The notes: generated by a model from the sequence alone, not told the origin. A DNA stretch of 64,000 bases from Gammaproteobacteria bacterium UBA2679 (GCA_002354735.1 DEMD01000009.1:224705-288704); one strand, 5' to 3'. Shown: positions 24,080 to 33,625, numbered from the stretch's first letter. Numbers and translations are program-made.

Positions 24080-24688
24080 TTACCTGATCTCATATTGCTT
24101 CAGCTCCTCGATAGAGACCTCGCTAGAAGCAAACTCCTTGAGCTTACACAAGATGGCTGCTCTGTGCGCTTCTGGGAACCTCAGAACCTGGTAGTAGCCG
24201 CCCTCTTTCAACTGATACTGCAGTTCGACATACTTAAACAGAAGGTTCTCTGGACATTGGAGATCGTCCAAAATAACTATAAGCTGATTGAACGAAACGC
24301 TTGTTCCGTCTATCTGCTGGATTAGCTTTTTTACAACGATTGCCCTCTTTATCTGACTCCAGTGATAGACAGTGGGCGGTCGGTACTCAGAGAAAGTGGT
24401 TGTCGTCGCGGGAACGAAGAATCCACGACTATCAGCTCCCCATACCAAATCACTGTTTCCGCGTCTGATATTATTAATTGAAGGCGTCAAACCCGAAGCA
24501 ATGGCCAGAAAAAAGAAAACAAGCACGACAATAAACACATAATTGCCCCCGATAGTGGCCACTGCCGCAAAATAATAAATGGCAAATCCCAAAGCCACCT
24601 CTATACAAATTAAAAGCACCATTGAGGCTGTCGAGGACTGATATACCTCAATGCGATCTTCTTCTAATTTCACCTTAGTCGACAGCAT
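24080..24688 (-). CDS. hypothetical membrane protein with two TM segments
   Basis: A 202-residue protein. After about 20 polar residues come two close TM helices (about 22-42 and 48-68), then a soluble C-terminal domain of about 130 residues with a Trp-rich Y-H-W-S-Q-I-K-R strand and a basic helix. The topology (two helices followed by a small beta-rich domain) resembles PH-like membrane proteins, but I cannot assign a family. AT-rich compared with its neighbours. It separates the EEP gene from one of its fragments. Confidence 0.55.
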   Translation of the reverse strand: MLSTKVKLEEDRIEVYQSSTASMVLLICIEVALGFAIYYFAAVATIGGNYVFIVVLVFFFLAIASGLTPSINNIRRGNSDLVWGADSRGFFVPATTTTFSEYRPPTVYHWSQIKRAIVVKKLIQQIDGTSVSFNQLIVILDDLQCPENLLFKYVELQYQLKEGGYYQVLRFPEAHRAAILCKLKEFASSEVSIEELKQYEIR

Positions 24689-24884
24689 CTTAACGCTAAC
24701 GCCACGACCGCGAATTTACGAGCATTCCGCTGAGGCCTGCGCAGGGTTGGTAGTGTGAATTGTTACGCAATATGTACCTTCATCTTTCTCTGGAAAGAGA
24801 CTAAAAAAGGCCCCCGACCTCGCAGCCGGGAAGTTTGCTGCACGGACTAGGCGCCATCCTTGCAAGTGACCCTCCCCTCGAAAA

Positions 24885-25015
24885 CGGCGCCAGCATCTCG
24901 CTGCCGTTTTCGTCATACACATAGCGGTGCACGTAGGTCTCTACCGGTATCAGTTGCTGGTGCAGGCTAAGGCTGAGGAAAAATGTAGTCGAGCTGTTCG
25001 CCAGAGGCTTTGTCT
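24885..25015 (-). pseudogene. EEP gene fragment (C-terminal region)
   Basis: About 130 bases that align closely to 22933-23066 of the intact EEP gene, covering the codons around D-G-S-E-M-L-A-P-F and the L-D-Y-I-F-L strand. A one-base insertion (GAGGAAAAATG against GAGGAAAATG) breaks the frame, and both sides are unrelated sequence. Not functional. Confidence 0.8.
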
Positions 25016-25038
25016 ACGGCCTCACCGAACGCAGCGAA

Positions 25039-25088
25039 GGCGTCACCTTCAGGCGGCGATCTCACGACCGCCGCCTGAAGGTGACGCC
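25039..25088. terminator. perfect 20-bp inverted repeat after the SNF gene
   Basis: Arms at 25039-25058 and 25069-25088 are exact reverse complements with a 10-base loop. It begins about 11 bases after the symporter stop codon on the minus strand. There is no T-run after the stem, so it may be a processing or factor-dependent end rather than a classical intrinsic terminator. Confidence 0.6.
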
Positions 25089-25098
25089 TGACAATCGA

Positions 25099-26502
25099 TC
25101 ACAGCAGGTTATAGACAAACACCGCCGCCACCGCCACAGGCGTGAAGTAACGCAGGGTGTTGTACCACAGCTTGAATGCACCTGGTGACGTGGCTAGTTC
25201 GGATTCGAGCGCCTGGCGAGACATGAACCAGCCGGCGAACACAGCGACCAGCAGGCCACCCAGGGGTAACAGGATACTGGCGGTCAGGAAGTCCAACAGG
25301 TCGAAGATGGTCTTGCCTTCGAACATGGCGAACATGCCCAGCGGGGTCACGTCGGACCAGACATTGAGCGACAGAATAGACACAATACCCAGCGCCCAGC
25401 AGGCGATACCAGCGCCCACTGCACTGACGGTACGGTTCAGGCCCTTTTGCTCCTCCAGCCATTCTACGAGCGGCTCTAGCAAGGAAATGCCTGAGGTCCA
25501 GGCCGCGAAGATCAGCAGTACGAAGAACAAGGTGCCGACCAGACTGCCCATGGGCATGTTACCGAAGGCCAGCGGCAGAGTCTGGAAGATCAGGCCTGGA
25601 CCTGCACCGGGTTCAAGGCCGTTGGCGAAGACAATGGGGAATATGGCGAGGCCAGCGGTCAGAGCCACCACGGTATCGATGATGGAGACCGTCACCGCTG
25701 TCTTGGCGATGGACACGTTCTTCGGGAGATAGGAGCCGTAGGCCATCATGACTGCCATGCCGAGGCTTAGCGTAAAGAATGCGTGGCCGAGGGCGACCAG
25801 CACACCGGCGGTAGTGAGACTGGAAAAATCAGGCGCGAACAGGAAGCTCACAGCCCGTCCGAAGGAACCTGTTGTCATGGCATAACCCATAACGATCAAT
25901 AGCAGGACGAACAGCGCGGGCATCAGGAAAGTCACCGCACGTTCGAGGCCGGCCTTTACGCCCCGGGCCACGACCACTATCACCAAAGCCATAAATACCG
26001 TGTGCCAGAGCAGAAGGGTCGCCGGGTCGCCCAGCAGACCGGAAAAGATAGCGCCTATAGCTTCCTCGGACTGGCCAACCAGCCCGCCGGTGGCAGCCGT
26101 ACCAACATACGATATTGCCCAGCCGCCGATCACGGAATAGAACGACAGGATCAGGAACGCGGCCAGCACGCCAACAGCACCGACGATGGTCCAGCCTTTT
26201 GAGAGGTGTTCGCGCTGGGCCGCCAATCGCATGCTGTTAATAGGACTGTGCCCGCCACGCCGACCAATCAGCACCTCAGCCATCATGATAGGAATACCGA
26301 TGCCCGCAATGCATAACAGGTAGACAATGACGAAGGCACCGCCACCGTTCTCACCGGTGATGTAAGGGAATTTCCAGATATTGCCCAGGCCTACGGCGGA
26401 GCCGGTTGCGGCCAGAACGAAGGCAAGGCGTGATGACCATAGGCCGCGTTTTTCTGTCGAACTTTCATTAACGCCCACCGTAGCGGTGGAAGAAGATGAC
26501 AT
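25099..26502 (-). CDS. SNF-family sodium-dependent amino acid symporter
   Basis: A 467-residue transporter with about 11-12 TM helices. TM1 carries the classic A-T-G-S-A-V-G-L-G-N-I-W-K-F-P-Y motif that binds Na+ and substrate in LeuT-fold proteins; E-N-G-G-G-A-F follows in TM2. I start at the ATG at 26502 because AGGAG lies nine bases before it; the in-frame ATG six codons upstream overlaps that site. It lies 42 bases downstream of leucine dehydrogenase on the same strand, so the pair probably imports and deaminates branched-chain or related amino acids. Confidence 0.9.
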   Translation of the reverse strand: MSSSSTATVGVNESSTEKRGLWSSRLAFVLAATGSAVGLGNIWKFPYITGENGGGAFVIVYLLCIAGIGIPIMMAEVLIGRRGGHSPINSMRLAAQREHLSKGWTIVGAVGVLAAFLILSFYSVIGGWAISYVGTAATGGLVGQSEEAIGAIFSGLLGDPATLLLWHTVFMALVIVVVARGVKAGLERAVTFLMPALFVLLLIVMGYAMTTGSFGRAVSFLFAPDFSSLTTAGVLVALGHAFFTLSLGMAVMMAYGSYLPKNVSIAKTAVTVSIIDTVVALTAGLAIFPIVFANGLEPGAGPGLIFQTLPLAFGNMPMGSLVGTLFFVLLIFAAWTSGISLLEPLVEWLEEQKGLNRTVSAVGAGIACWALGIVSILSLNVWSDVTPLGMFAMFEGKTIFDLLDFLTASILLPLGGLLVAVFAGWFMSRQALESELATSPGAFKLWYNTLRYFTPVAVAAVFVYNLL

Positions 26503-26544
26503 ATGTAAAATCTCCTGCAAAAAATATTGTTATTGTATGTGCTC

Positions 26545-27645
26545 TCAGCCCACCTTGGCCATTGCACTGGTCGATTGCTGATGATCAGCGGAGCTGCGAC
26601 GGAAGCGTTCCTCCGCCAAACGATTAGCGATGGTGCCTGTTGGGAGACCCTCGCTGCTGGCACGCGTGAAAATTTCGTCCAGGGTGGTGCCGATGGTTTC
26701 CACATGGGCGCGAACCTTGTGGTGGTCATGGTTCGTGCGTTCGTAGAACACATCAATAATGCCGCCGGCATTGATGGCGAAATCGGGCGCGTACAGAATG
26801 CCGCGCTTTTTCAGCGCCGCATCATGTTCGGGACGTTCAAGCTGGTTGTTGGCCGCACCGGCCACGACTTTTGCTTGAATCGTTGGAATCGAACTATCGT
26901 TGAGCACCGCACCCAAGGCACATGGGGCCAGGACATCCACCGGCAGGGCCAGGATTTCCTCTGCGGACACCGGGGTTGCGCCCAGTTCGTCCACGGCGCG
27001 ATCCATCTGGTCCTTATGGATGTCGTAGACCCAGAGCTTGGCTCCGGCCTCCTTGAGGTGGCGGGCCAGCCGATAGCCCACGTTGCCGATGCCCTGAATC
27101 GCGACCTCGAGGCCTTGCAGGTCTGATCGACCGAGACGGTGTCTCACCGCCATGCATATCCCGATATAGGTACCGTAGGCAGTGGCCGGAGACGGATCGC
27201 CGTTACTGGGCACACCGTCGAGCCCCAGGTGGTCCTTGATACCCGCAACATGGGTGGTCTGCCGGCCTATGACCTTCAGATCCGACACGCTAGTGCCAGA
27301 ATCCTCGGCGGCAATGTACTGGCCGCCCAGCTGTTCGAGGAAGCGCCCCATGCTTTCCAACAGCGCTTCGGTCTTGTGCTTGCGCGGGTCGCCGATGATC
27401 ACGGATTTGCCGCCGCCCAGATCCAGGTTGGCCAGCGCCGATTTGTAGGTCATGCCGCGGGAAAGGCGCAGCACGTCACGCAGGGCCTGCTCGTCGCTGG
27501 CGTAGGGGTACATGCGACAACCGCCAAGAGCGGGGCCGCGAGAGGTGCTATGGATAGCGACGATGGCTTTAAGACCGGTTTCCGGATCACAGAAAAAGGA
27601 CAGATGTTCGTGGTTGTCAAACTCGGGATGGCTGAATACATTCAT
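26545..27645 (-). CDS. ldh: leucine dehydrogenase (Glu/Leu/Phe/Val family)
   Basis: A 366-residue NAD-dependent amino acid dehydrogenase. The substrate-binding Lys 68 sits in M-T-Y-K-S-A and the catalytic Lys 80 in L-G-G-G-K-S-V-I; the nucleotide-binding fold has G-I-G-N-V-G-Y at about residues 185-191, and A-G-A-A-N-N-Q-L follows. Length and motif spacing fit leucine dehydrogenase better than glutamate dehydrogenase. It oxidatively deaminates branched-chain amino acids to 2-oxo acids in the cytoplasm. An AAGGTG site precedes the ATG. It is the first gene of the two-gene unit with the SNF symporter. Confidence 0.87.
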   Translation of the reverse strand: MNVFSHPEFDNHEHLSFFCDPETGLKAIVAIHSTSRGPALGGCRMYPYASDEQALRDVLRLSRGMTYKSALANLDLGGGKSVIIGDPRKHKTEALLESMGRFLEQLGGQYIAAEDSGTSVSDLKVIGRQTTHVAGIKDHLGLDGVPSNGDPSPATAYGTYIGICMAVRHRLGRSDLQGLEVAIQGIGNVGYRLARHLKEAGAKLWVYDIHKDQMDRAVDELGATPVSAEEILALPVDVLAPCALGAVLNDSSIPTIQAKVVAGAANNQLERPEHDAALKKRGILYAPDFAINAGGIIDVFYERTNHDHHKVRAHVETIGTTLDEIFTRASSEGLPTGTIANRLAEERFRRSSADHQQSTSAMAKVG

Positions 27646-28147
27646 GGCATTTCACCTTACTTCCAGGCCGTCCATATCCTTGTGGGGCGTTAGAGGGCCG
27701 ATGTCATCAAACCCAAGCCGGGATTACCGGTTGGCTCATCTAAATTCAGTACGGCTGAACCGAGTAGATTTCAGGCCGCAATCCTCAGCGTGTGGCCACG
27801 CCGCGAGCGATAAAATCGATTGTTTGAAATGATGTCGCGTTGGTAGATCGGAAAGGTGATCGACTGGAGCGATCTTCTGGGCGAGGAAGCGTGGAGCTAG
27901 CCTGCGATAGGCGTCGTCCCGGTAGAGAGGCGGTCTGCATACTCATGTTGAAATCCCGTCCACGTCGCCGGATCTCGGCTTCTGTGGTCATCTTGTTTTT
28001 GTTAGCCGGCAAAGACCGGTCATTCGATTTCACCGTTCAACCTGGCCCTGGTGGGGCGTCGAACACGCACTAAACTAGAAGGTTCCGTTGACGCCGTCAA
28101 TGGTTAAAACAAGCTGATCTCTCCCCAGGCGATCGCCGCTCTTCCGC
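27646..28147. other. gene-free stretch
   Basis: About 500 bases upstream of leucine dehydrogenase. Short frames occur on both strands but have no ribosome binding site and no recognisable protein features. The left end must carry the ldh promoter; otherwise I see nothing. Confidence 0.4.
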
Positions 28148-28164
28148 ATGACATCACTGCATCC

Positions 28165-28246
28165 TTTCCTGCCGCCCGCGCTCCCGTTAAAGCCTGAGTA
28201 CCTCCGTCGTGTGCTTAGTGATGAGCACTGGGCAATACTGGCCGAG
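28165..28246 (+). pseudogene. EEP gene fragment (N-terminal region, opposite strand)
   Basis: Translates on the plus strand to a segment with L-K-P-E-Y-L-R-R-V-L-S-D-E-H-W-A-I-L, the counterpart of residues about 20-38 of the intact EEP protein. It is more diverged than the other fragments and has a three-base insertion. It stands in inverted orientation to the other copies. Confidence 0.65.
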
Positions 28247-28262
28247 CGCATCTGCGGTGACG

Positions 28263-28440
28263 TCATTGATCCTCGTCCTCCCAGAGCGCCTGCAACTTTT
28301 TTTGTAGCACCAGGAGTGCTGCACTCTCCGCTAACGCTTTCTCTTTTCGCCGCAGTTCTTTCTGGAGTTGCTTGACTCGCTGCTCACTTGACTTGAGTGC
28401 TGCTGACTCAACGGCTGCCTTTCGTTCGCCACTGCCAGCG
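28263..28440 (-). mobile_element. IS3-family OrfA remnant (C-terminal)
   Basis: The minus-strand frame ends with a charged helix R-V-K-Q-L-Q-K-E-L-R-R-K-E-K-A-L followed by A-A-L-L-V-L-Q-K-K-L-Q-A-L-W and an acidic tail. This is the coiled-coil end of OrfA (the HTH protein) of an IS3-type element as I remember it. The HTH part and OrfB are absent. It abuts the broken EEP copy at about 28445. Confidence 0.65.
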
Positions 28441-28447
28441 GCGTTTA

Positions 28448-29192
28448 CGACGCTCATAGCGGGGTCTGCCGGCCAGAAAGAGCGCATCTTCCAGATCAGT
28501 GGCTTCGTAGAGGGGCAGGAATTCAGCAGCGGTGTCGTCGCGTGAGGCATTGCCGTTGAAGTCACCTGCCACGATCACGGGATGATCATCCGACTTTTCA
28601 GCCTTCAGTTTCTGATAGATGGCTATCAATGCTTTCACTTCAGCGGCTCGACGCTTCTGCCCACCCGGATCAAAGGCCTGCGGATCGTAAAGATTTCAGA
28701 TGGGCGAGCATCACAGAGAGGATGCAGGTGCCCTGAGGGTCATACAGGTGAAGCACCGGGATATCACGTGACAGTCTTCGCTTTTCAGATGCGTCCAGGT
28801 TGAACGCTTGTGCCATGAGCGCTGTCACGGAATAGGCTTCCGGATCCTCCTCGTGGAGGTACTGGAACGGGACTGGCCAGGGCCGATTTGTCTGTAACTC
28901 AGCGGTAAACGGGAGGCTCTTTTTCAGCAGAAAGCCGCTCTTAATGCCGCGATCGGAGTTGCCGGGGGGCGGTCAGGCCGCCCACTTCACAGAGGGACAC
29001 ACTATCCGGGTCTTCATTCAGGATGATCTGCTCCAGGGCCTTCAACTTGCTCAAGGGCTCGAGCGCCTGATCCGCCTCGCCCAGCATCGCCCAGTGCTCA
29101 TCGCAGAGCGTGTGAAGGTATTCGAGCTTTATTGGGAGCGCGGGCTGCAGGAAGAGGTCCTGAATGTTGTAGGTCATTAGTTTGAGCTTCAT
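28448..29192 (-). pseudogene. broken second copy of the EEP gene
   Basis: Starts like the intact gene (M-K-L-K-L-M-T-Y-N-I-Q-D-L-F) but after E-V-G-G it lacks about 20 codons, is frameshifted, and later contains a further frame change near 28690. It ends at the IS3 remnant, so the last 90 codons are missing. The A-G-D-F-N-G-N region survives at about 28560. Clearly derived from the same ancestor as 22840-23892. Confidence 0.85.
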
Positions 29193-29387
29193 GTGGCTAG
29201 CACACGTTAAGTTTTCTCACCGATGCTCCTCTCCTATAACTCCAAAACTTTCGGTATTCTTCCACGATGAAAACCCAAGGGATGAATGACTCATGCAGGC
29301 TGATCGCTATAGGATTATACGCGGAGAGTAGGCGTAGACGGTATGACAGATAGCGAAGTAATCTACGAATTCGGAAAAGGAGATCCT

Positions 29388-31136
29388 ATGAATTATGATG
29401 TGGCAGACAAAGAGTTCTTGAAGTTCGTGGAAAACCCGATGGCAAACAAGGAACACTTGTTGCCTCTATTTAGTGACCTAGGGTTGTTTGATAAGCTTAT
29501 CTTCAGAATAAAACCTCTGAGAATATTTATCACCAAGGAAAAAGCAAGGAAGCAGTTTTTTAAGATAGTTTATGATTACATAACTACAGAAAGCGAAGCT
29601 CCGAATAAGTTAGAGGGCTTGAATGACAATGCACTAGCAGGAGCAGGTATCGAAAAACTCATCAACACTGCTAGCGCATTCTTCAAAATAACGACGCCTT
29701 ATACCCATCACCCGGTAGAACAGGTAAGAACTCGGGCATCGAAGTCTTTACACATTCAGTTAGCGACGAAGATTGAATACCATTTGAATAGAATTTGCGA
29801 GGCCCAGGATTCACCTTTCACTGTTGGAGGAACATTTCTATCAAATCCTAAGCAGTGGATCACATTTTACTTGAGCGAATTGTGCCTATTAGTCGACACA
29901 GGATGGCTGATAGTAATTTTGAGGAACAACACGATATACATACAACCCTCGGATCTCTTCTTTAAAAATATGCGGAGGTATTGGTTTTCTGAGATAATAG
30001 AAGCGATGAGCGACGTTTCAGACTCAGAGGCTATTAGGAGTGTCTTAGCGACACTAGGCACTAATTTAGCTGAGATACCGAGCTGGAAATCATCTGCTAT
30101 TGTTGACTTGATGCTTGACAAGGTTTTTTCAATTAACTCAAGATACATAGTAGATGCTTTGAGAGGTAACGATAACTATAAGTTAATACGCAGGCTAATC
30201 GCGTTCGCTATTGCTATAGAGTCTCGATTACTTAACGGATTCAGTGAAACTTCCCGTAGAGAGATATTGCAGTTCCATGGAGTAGAGAAAGGTACGTTAG
30301 AACTAATCGATTTCGTTCTAGCAGACTCTGCTGAGGCTAACGCTTTCGTGAAGATACAAGACGACAGTTATGTGCATGGCCTCTTAGGCTTTAAGTACGG
30401 TGCTAGGAAGTTCGTTGGAAGTATCGTTAGCCATGCAAGCAGGAAAATAAGTGACCAGAACTTTGGAGGTATACTGGGAGAAAAATTTGAGGAAGACTAT
30501 CTCTACAATTATATTAAATCATGCAACCTGCAGCGCTATGAAGCTTGGCCTGGCCTTCAATCAAAACGAGGCGACGCTGTCCAAGGGTATGATGTAGACA
30601 TAATTTTTCACGACAAAATCAGAAAGTTTTATTATTTCGTTCAAGTAAAATATAAATGCTACGATCTGCCCAAGTACTTTTCTGAGCAATACCGGTATTT
30701 TACTGATAAAGGTTTCAACGGGAAAGGAATTCGCCAGCTATCGACTTTTAAGAACCATTGCTTTTCAGACGAAATTATAATCAATAAGCTTAAGAGCAAA
30801 GGTATAAGGGGCGTCTCACAAAGCAATTCAGCTTTTTTGATAATCCACAACATTCCGTTCTTAAACTTTCATGAGAAAGACGGCATTTATTTTTACGAAT
30901 GGAACACTTTTAGATCCATACTTAATGGAGGCCTTCAAGTAGTAAGAATGGAACATGGAGTAGACGAAAACTTTGTAGGCGTTGAGGGTAATTTTGAATC
31001 TCCGGACTTTATAATAGACCGCTATTTCGAAGAGCAAAAGTTTGGACAGACCCTCAGCGTCGACTATGAGCTATTTCGTTCAATGTATTGCGAATTCGAT
31101 GTCAACAATTACTCAATTTATAGCAAAATGCTATGA
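29388..31136 (+). CDS. hypothetical protein with PD-(D/E)XK nuclease-like motif
   Basis: A 582-residue AT-rich gene. I start at the ATG at 29388 because AAGGAG precedes it by five bases; an upstream ATG at 29343 has none. No signal peptide or TM segment is evident. The first 340 residues are mostly helical and unrecognised. The last 220 contain G-E-K-F-E-E-D-Y (Glu at about 365), then G-Y-D-V-D-I-I-F (Asp at about 404) and Y-F-V-Q-V-K-Y-K (Gln 419, Lys 421), which match the E...D...(E/Q)xK pattern of PD-(D/E)XK nucleases. Composition unlike the core genes, and the neighbours (toxin-antitoxin genes, IS remnants), suggest a horizontally acquired defence nuclease. Function is inferred from motif only. 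Confidence 0.65.
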   Translation: MNYDVADKEFLKFVENPMANKEHLLPLFSDLGLFDKLIFRIKPLRIFITKEKARKQFFKIVYDYITTESEAPNKLEGLNDNALAGAGIEKLINTASAFFKITTPYTHHPVEQVRTRASKSLHIQLATKIEYHLNRICEAQDSPFTVGGTFLSNPKQWITFYLSELCLLVDTGWLIVILRNNTIYIQPSDLFFKNMRRYWFSEIIEAMSDVSDSEAIRSVLATLGTNLAEIPSWKSSAIVDLMLDKVFSINSRYIVDALRGNDNYKLIRRLIAFAIAIESRLLNGFSETSRREILQFHGVEKGTLELIDFVLADSAEANAFVKIQDDSYVHGLLGFKYGARKFVGSIVSHASRKISDQNFGGILGEKFEEDYLYNYIKSCNLQRYEAWPGLQSKRGDAVQGYDVDIIFHDKIRKFYYFVQVKYKCYDLPKYFSEQYRYFTDKGFNGKGIRQLSTFKNHCFSDEIIINKLKSKGIRGVSQSNSAFLIIHNIPFLNFHEKDGIYFYEWNTFRSILNGGLQVVRMEHGVDENFVGVEGNFESPDFIIDRYFEEQKFGQTLSVDYELFRSMYCEFDVNNYSIYSKML

Positions 31137-31283
31137 GATCGACACAACAACTGTCGCTTATATCAATGAAAAACATTGTATATCTAATCGAAAAATTGGT
31201 GAAGCTCGTGTAGTCATTGGGCCTACCGACTCCAGTGGGCTCCGGCGTGCATCGGCGTCCTGCAGCAAAAATGTACGGGACTC

Positions 31284-31874
31284 TTACCTCCGAACGATTT
31301 CAGTATCGTACCCGATGACTTGACGTCCTACCGGGCCGTGCGAAAAGTCGAACCGGGCCGGTAAGAACCTTGTTGGCATCATGCAGGCTGAGGGTCCTAG
31401 AGCACGGTCAATTATCTCTATCAACTCCTCGTAGGCAGCAGCACGCTCGCTCATAGCCTGACGCTCCATAAGGATTGGAATCGCCACTATCGTGGCTGCT
31501 ACTGAAAAAGATATGAGAGGATTTTTTTCGATTAAGGTCAGCGAGACGAAAACCGCAGTAATGAAGCTTGTAAAAAAGACTAGCCACTCCCCTCGGAATT
31601 TTAGGCGACGACAGTGCGACTGAAGCCTCTTCAGGAATTCTTTCAGCTTCACCCCCTCGTCAGCTGTTTTAACACTGAGAAACAGCTCAACCTCTTTTTC
31701 CAGAGCCGCTTGATATTGCAAGTCCTTATACAGAATCCGCTCAAACTCCAGTTCTTTACCCGTGGCTCTCCTCCAGGTAGGTAAAAATCCTTCAAGAGCG
31801 CTTTTAATGAACTCTTTTCGCAATGCCAAACACCTGCCAGTTAGTTCGACGTATTCGTGGGTAATATCCGTCAT
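31284..31874 (-). CDS. hypothetical two-TM membrane protein
   Basis: A 196-residue protein. The ATG at 31874 has GAGGGGG upstream; the open frame extends 64 codons further with unlikely composition. The N-terminal 90 residues are charged and helical, followed by two close TM helices (about 97-114 and 119-136) and a helical tail with S-E-R-A-A-A-Y-E-E-L-I-E-I-I. This soluble helix, two TM, soluble helix order is like SLATT-type effector membrane proteins of defence systems, but I see no diagnostic motif. It converges with the nuclease-like gene. Confidence 0.5.
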   Translation of the reverse strand: MTDITHEYVELTGRCLALRKEFIKSALEGFLPTWRRATGKELEFERILYKDLQYQAALEKEVELFLSVKTADEGVKLKEFLKRLQSHCRRLKFRGEWLVFFTSFITAVFVSLTLIEKNPLISFSVAATIVAIPILMERQAMSERAAAYEELIEIIDRALGPSACMMPTRFLPARFDFSHGPVGRQVIGYDTEIVRR

Positions 31875-32367
31875 CGAGGCCCCCTCAGCTATCTCTTTCG
31901 TTCTCAGACATGCCCTTGAAGCCACCGAACATCTACTTAAGCAGCCCGCTCGTCGCGGCACCAGTCGACTAGCCGACTGGCCGAAGCGACACTGAGGCTG
32001 GCAAGTTGTCGTATGACACAACCTGCTACTATTCCAAATTGCCGGCGCTCCCGAAGGAAAATGCACCGCTAAGCGGGAGATAGCAGGGTGGATGACTACC
32101 TCAGCTAGGGTAGAATCGCAACCACACGAAATGAACTAATGAAATTGTTGAGCTTTGAAACCATACCGCGGCCGTTATTTCAACCTGACGCCAAAAATCC
32201 GCCAACAACAACTTGAGAAAGATCATAGCAGTTCAGTATCGACTGTAAAGACATATGATCTAAGCGCTGATGATTACGCTTCCCACCAACACTCCAGCAT
32301 TGTATTGGGGATGCCAAGCAAGTGCTGGCGAACATCTTCTCGTCATACGGATTATTTTTTGAACGGT
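31875..32367. other. gene-free stretch
   Basis: About 490 bases between the two-TM protein and the first RES toxin gene. Frames on both strands are short and lack ribosome binding sites. Nothing recognised. Confidence 0.4.
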
Positions 32368-33350
32368 TCAATCCACCCCCGGCACCCGCGACATCTTAAA
32401 CACATCAGTGATCCGCCGCTCATTCTCACTGTACACATACTGATAATGCGCCGCCTGAACCAACGGCACTTTCAGGGCCAGCGGTTTTAAGATCGCCACG
32501 CACTCACCCCCAGCATGCCGCACACTCCGATATAACAGGCCATGACTCCCCTGCTCACGAAACTGCGCAGCGATCGGCTGAGTGTGTTTGTAGCTCTCAA
32601 GATCAGGATCATACAGCTCATCCCCAGTCCGAACATCATGCAGCTCAGAGCGAATCGTCGTGACATATTCGCGCAGCGTCAGCCGCGTATCCGGCTCTTC
32701 CGTGGCAGACAGAAAACGCTCCCGATGAAAGCGTGTTTCCGCAATGGCCGTAGCCGAGGAATCCCCAGCGTAATACACACCATATCGACCATCAGTAAAC
32801 CGCGAAGCCGCACCAATATGCGTGAACGCAGCCATGACAGCCGAACTCCCGGGCCCACTCACCCGATCCTCTGGCGCCACGAAACCAAGATCGCCAGCTT
32901 CATCCCTCAGCCGCGGATTGGTCAGCGCTTCAAGCTCAAATGCCACCTTGAGATCCTCAGGATCGAGAATGCTTTCATACAGGTTGATCGGCTGAAACTG
33001 GCTCGACACCAGGCGGTGGCATTTCGTCCATGGCAGGCGCAGGGGCGCCGACTCGATGTTGGGGCGCAGCGCGGGCTTTACCATCCACGTGCGCCATCGA
33101 CATAGTCGTACACCCGCGCGAGATCGAGAATGCTGCCGTTGAGCATGACTTCGAGGGCGCTCTTGCCGCCGAAGGCCGCATTGGGTTTGAGCGGCCAGGC
33201 GGTCGCCTGCTCGAGTGTGGGGAAGATGATTCTGAGGGCTTTGTAGATATTCTGTAGATGCGAGATACGCTCGAGGATGTCGCGCCCGGGTTTGGCGGTG
33301 AGAGCGCTCTTCCACTTGAAGTAGGTCGCTTCGGGCAAATCGCCCAGCAG
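32366..33350 (-). repeat. RES/Xre locus, direct repeat copy 1
   Basis: This stretch matches 34778-35762 along its whole length with only scattered substitutions and the same orientation. At its right end similarity stops inside the antitoxin gene, at the codon for residue 48 of the intact antitoxin. Confidence 0.88.
32368..33084 (-). CDS. RES-domain toxin, copy 1
   Basis: A 238-residue RES protein. The start at 33084 is set by comparison with copy 2; the open frame continues upstream only because the antitoxin region is open in that frame. RES landmarks are R-F-T-D-G-R-Y-G-V-Y-Y-A, A-I-A-E-T-R-F-H-R-E and a later G-L-L-Y-R-S-V-R. RES toxins of RES-Xre pairs deplete cellular NAD+. About 15 residues differ from copy 2, so it looks intact. 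Its own antitoxin is truncated, which leaves open whether this copy is silent or neutralised by the other antitoxin. Confidence 0.87.
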   Translation of the reverse strand: MVKPALRPNIESAPLRLPWTKCHRLVSSQFQPINLYESILDPEDLKVAFELEALTNPRLRDEAGDLGFVAPEDRVSGPGSSAVMAAFTHIGAASRFTDGRYGVYYAGDSSATAIAETRFHRERFLSATEEPDTRLTLREYVTTIRSELHDVRTGDELYDPDLESYKHTQPIAAQFREQGSHGLLYRSVRHAGGECVAILKPLALKVPLVQAAHYQYVYSENERRITDVFKMSRVPGVD

Positions 33351-33431
33351 TCTGGGGGGACTGCGACAAAGATAGAATAAAAAGCAAGAGAAATGGCGAA
33401 GAAATTTATGGCTTATTATCATGCTCTTCAT
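33078..33431 (-). pseudogene. Xre/MbcA/ParS antitoxin, N-terminally truncated copy 1
   Basis: From L-L-G-D-L-P onward (33350 down) it is nearly the same as copy 2, including the DUF2384 toxin-binding end P-N-A-A-F-G-G-K-S-A-L-E-V-M-L. The first 47 residues of the intact antitoxin are replaced by unrelated codons (H-F-S-C-F-L-F-Y-L-C). The DNA-binding N-terminal helices are therefore missing or altered. It may keep toxin binding but should have lost autoregulation. Confidence 0.8.
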
Positions 33432-33625
33432 AACCCAGATTAGGTGACAGGCGGGTTTAACACTCCCACGACGAAGGCTTCGGGATGGGGTCCATTAACA
33501 GCGCAATCGGTCGGCGTGGAAAGGTAGTTCTCAAGAGTCTGTGAGAGCTATAGTTGCGGCTGCTATCGCTGCTGGGCACGAAGATCATTTACTTAACAAT
33601 CGGCTGACTGAGCCAAGGGTGCTAG

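Noticed and set aside
27785..28073. Overlapping 77-82-residue frames between leucine dehydrogenase and the EEP fragments
   Set aside because: Low-complexity charged translations, no ribosome binding site, no match to a known family.
33085..33387. Long N-terminal extension of RES toxin copy 1
   Set aside because: It is the antitoxin sequence read in another frame; copy 2 shows that the toxin is 238 residues long.
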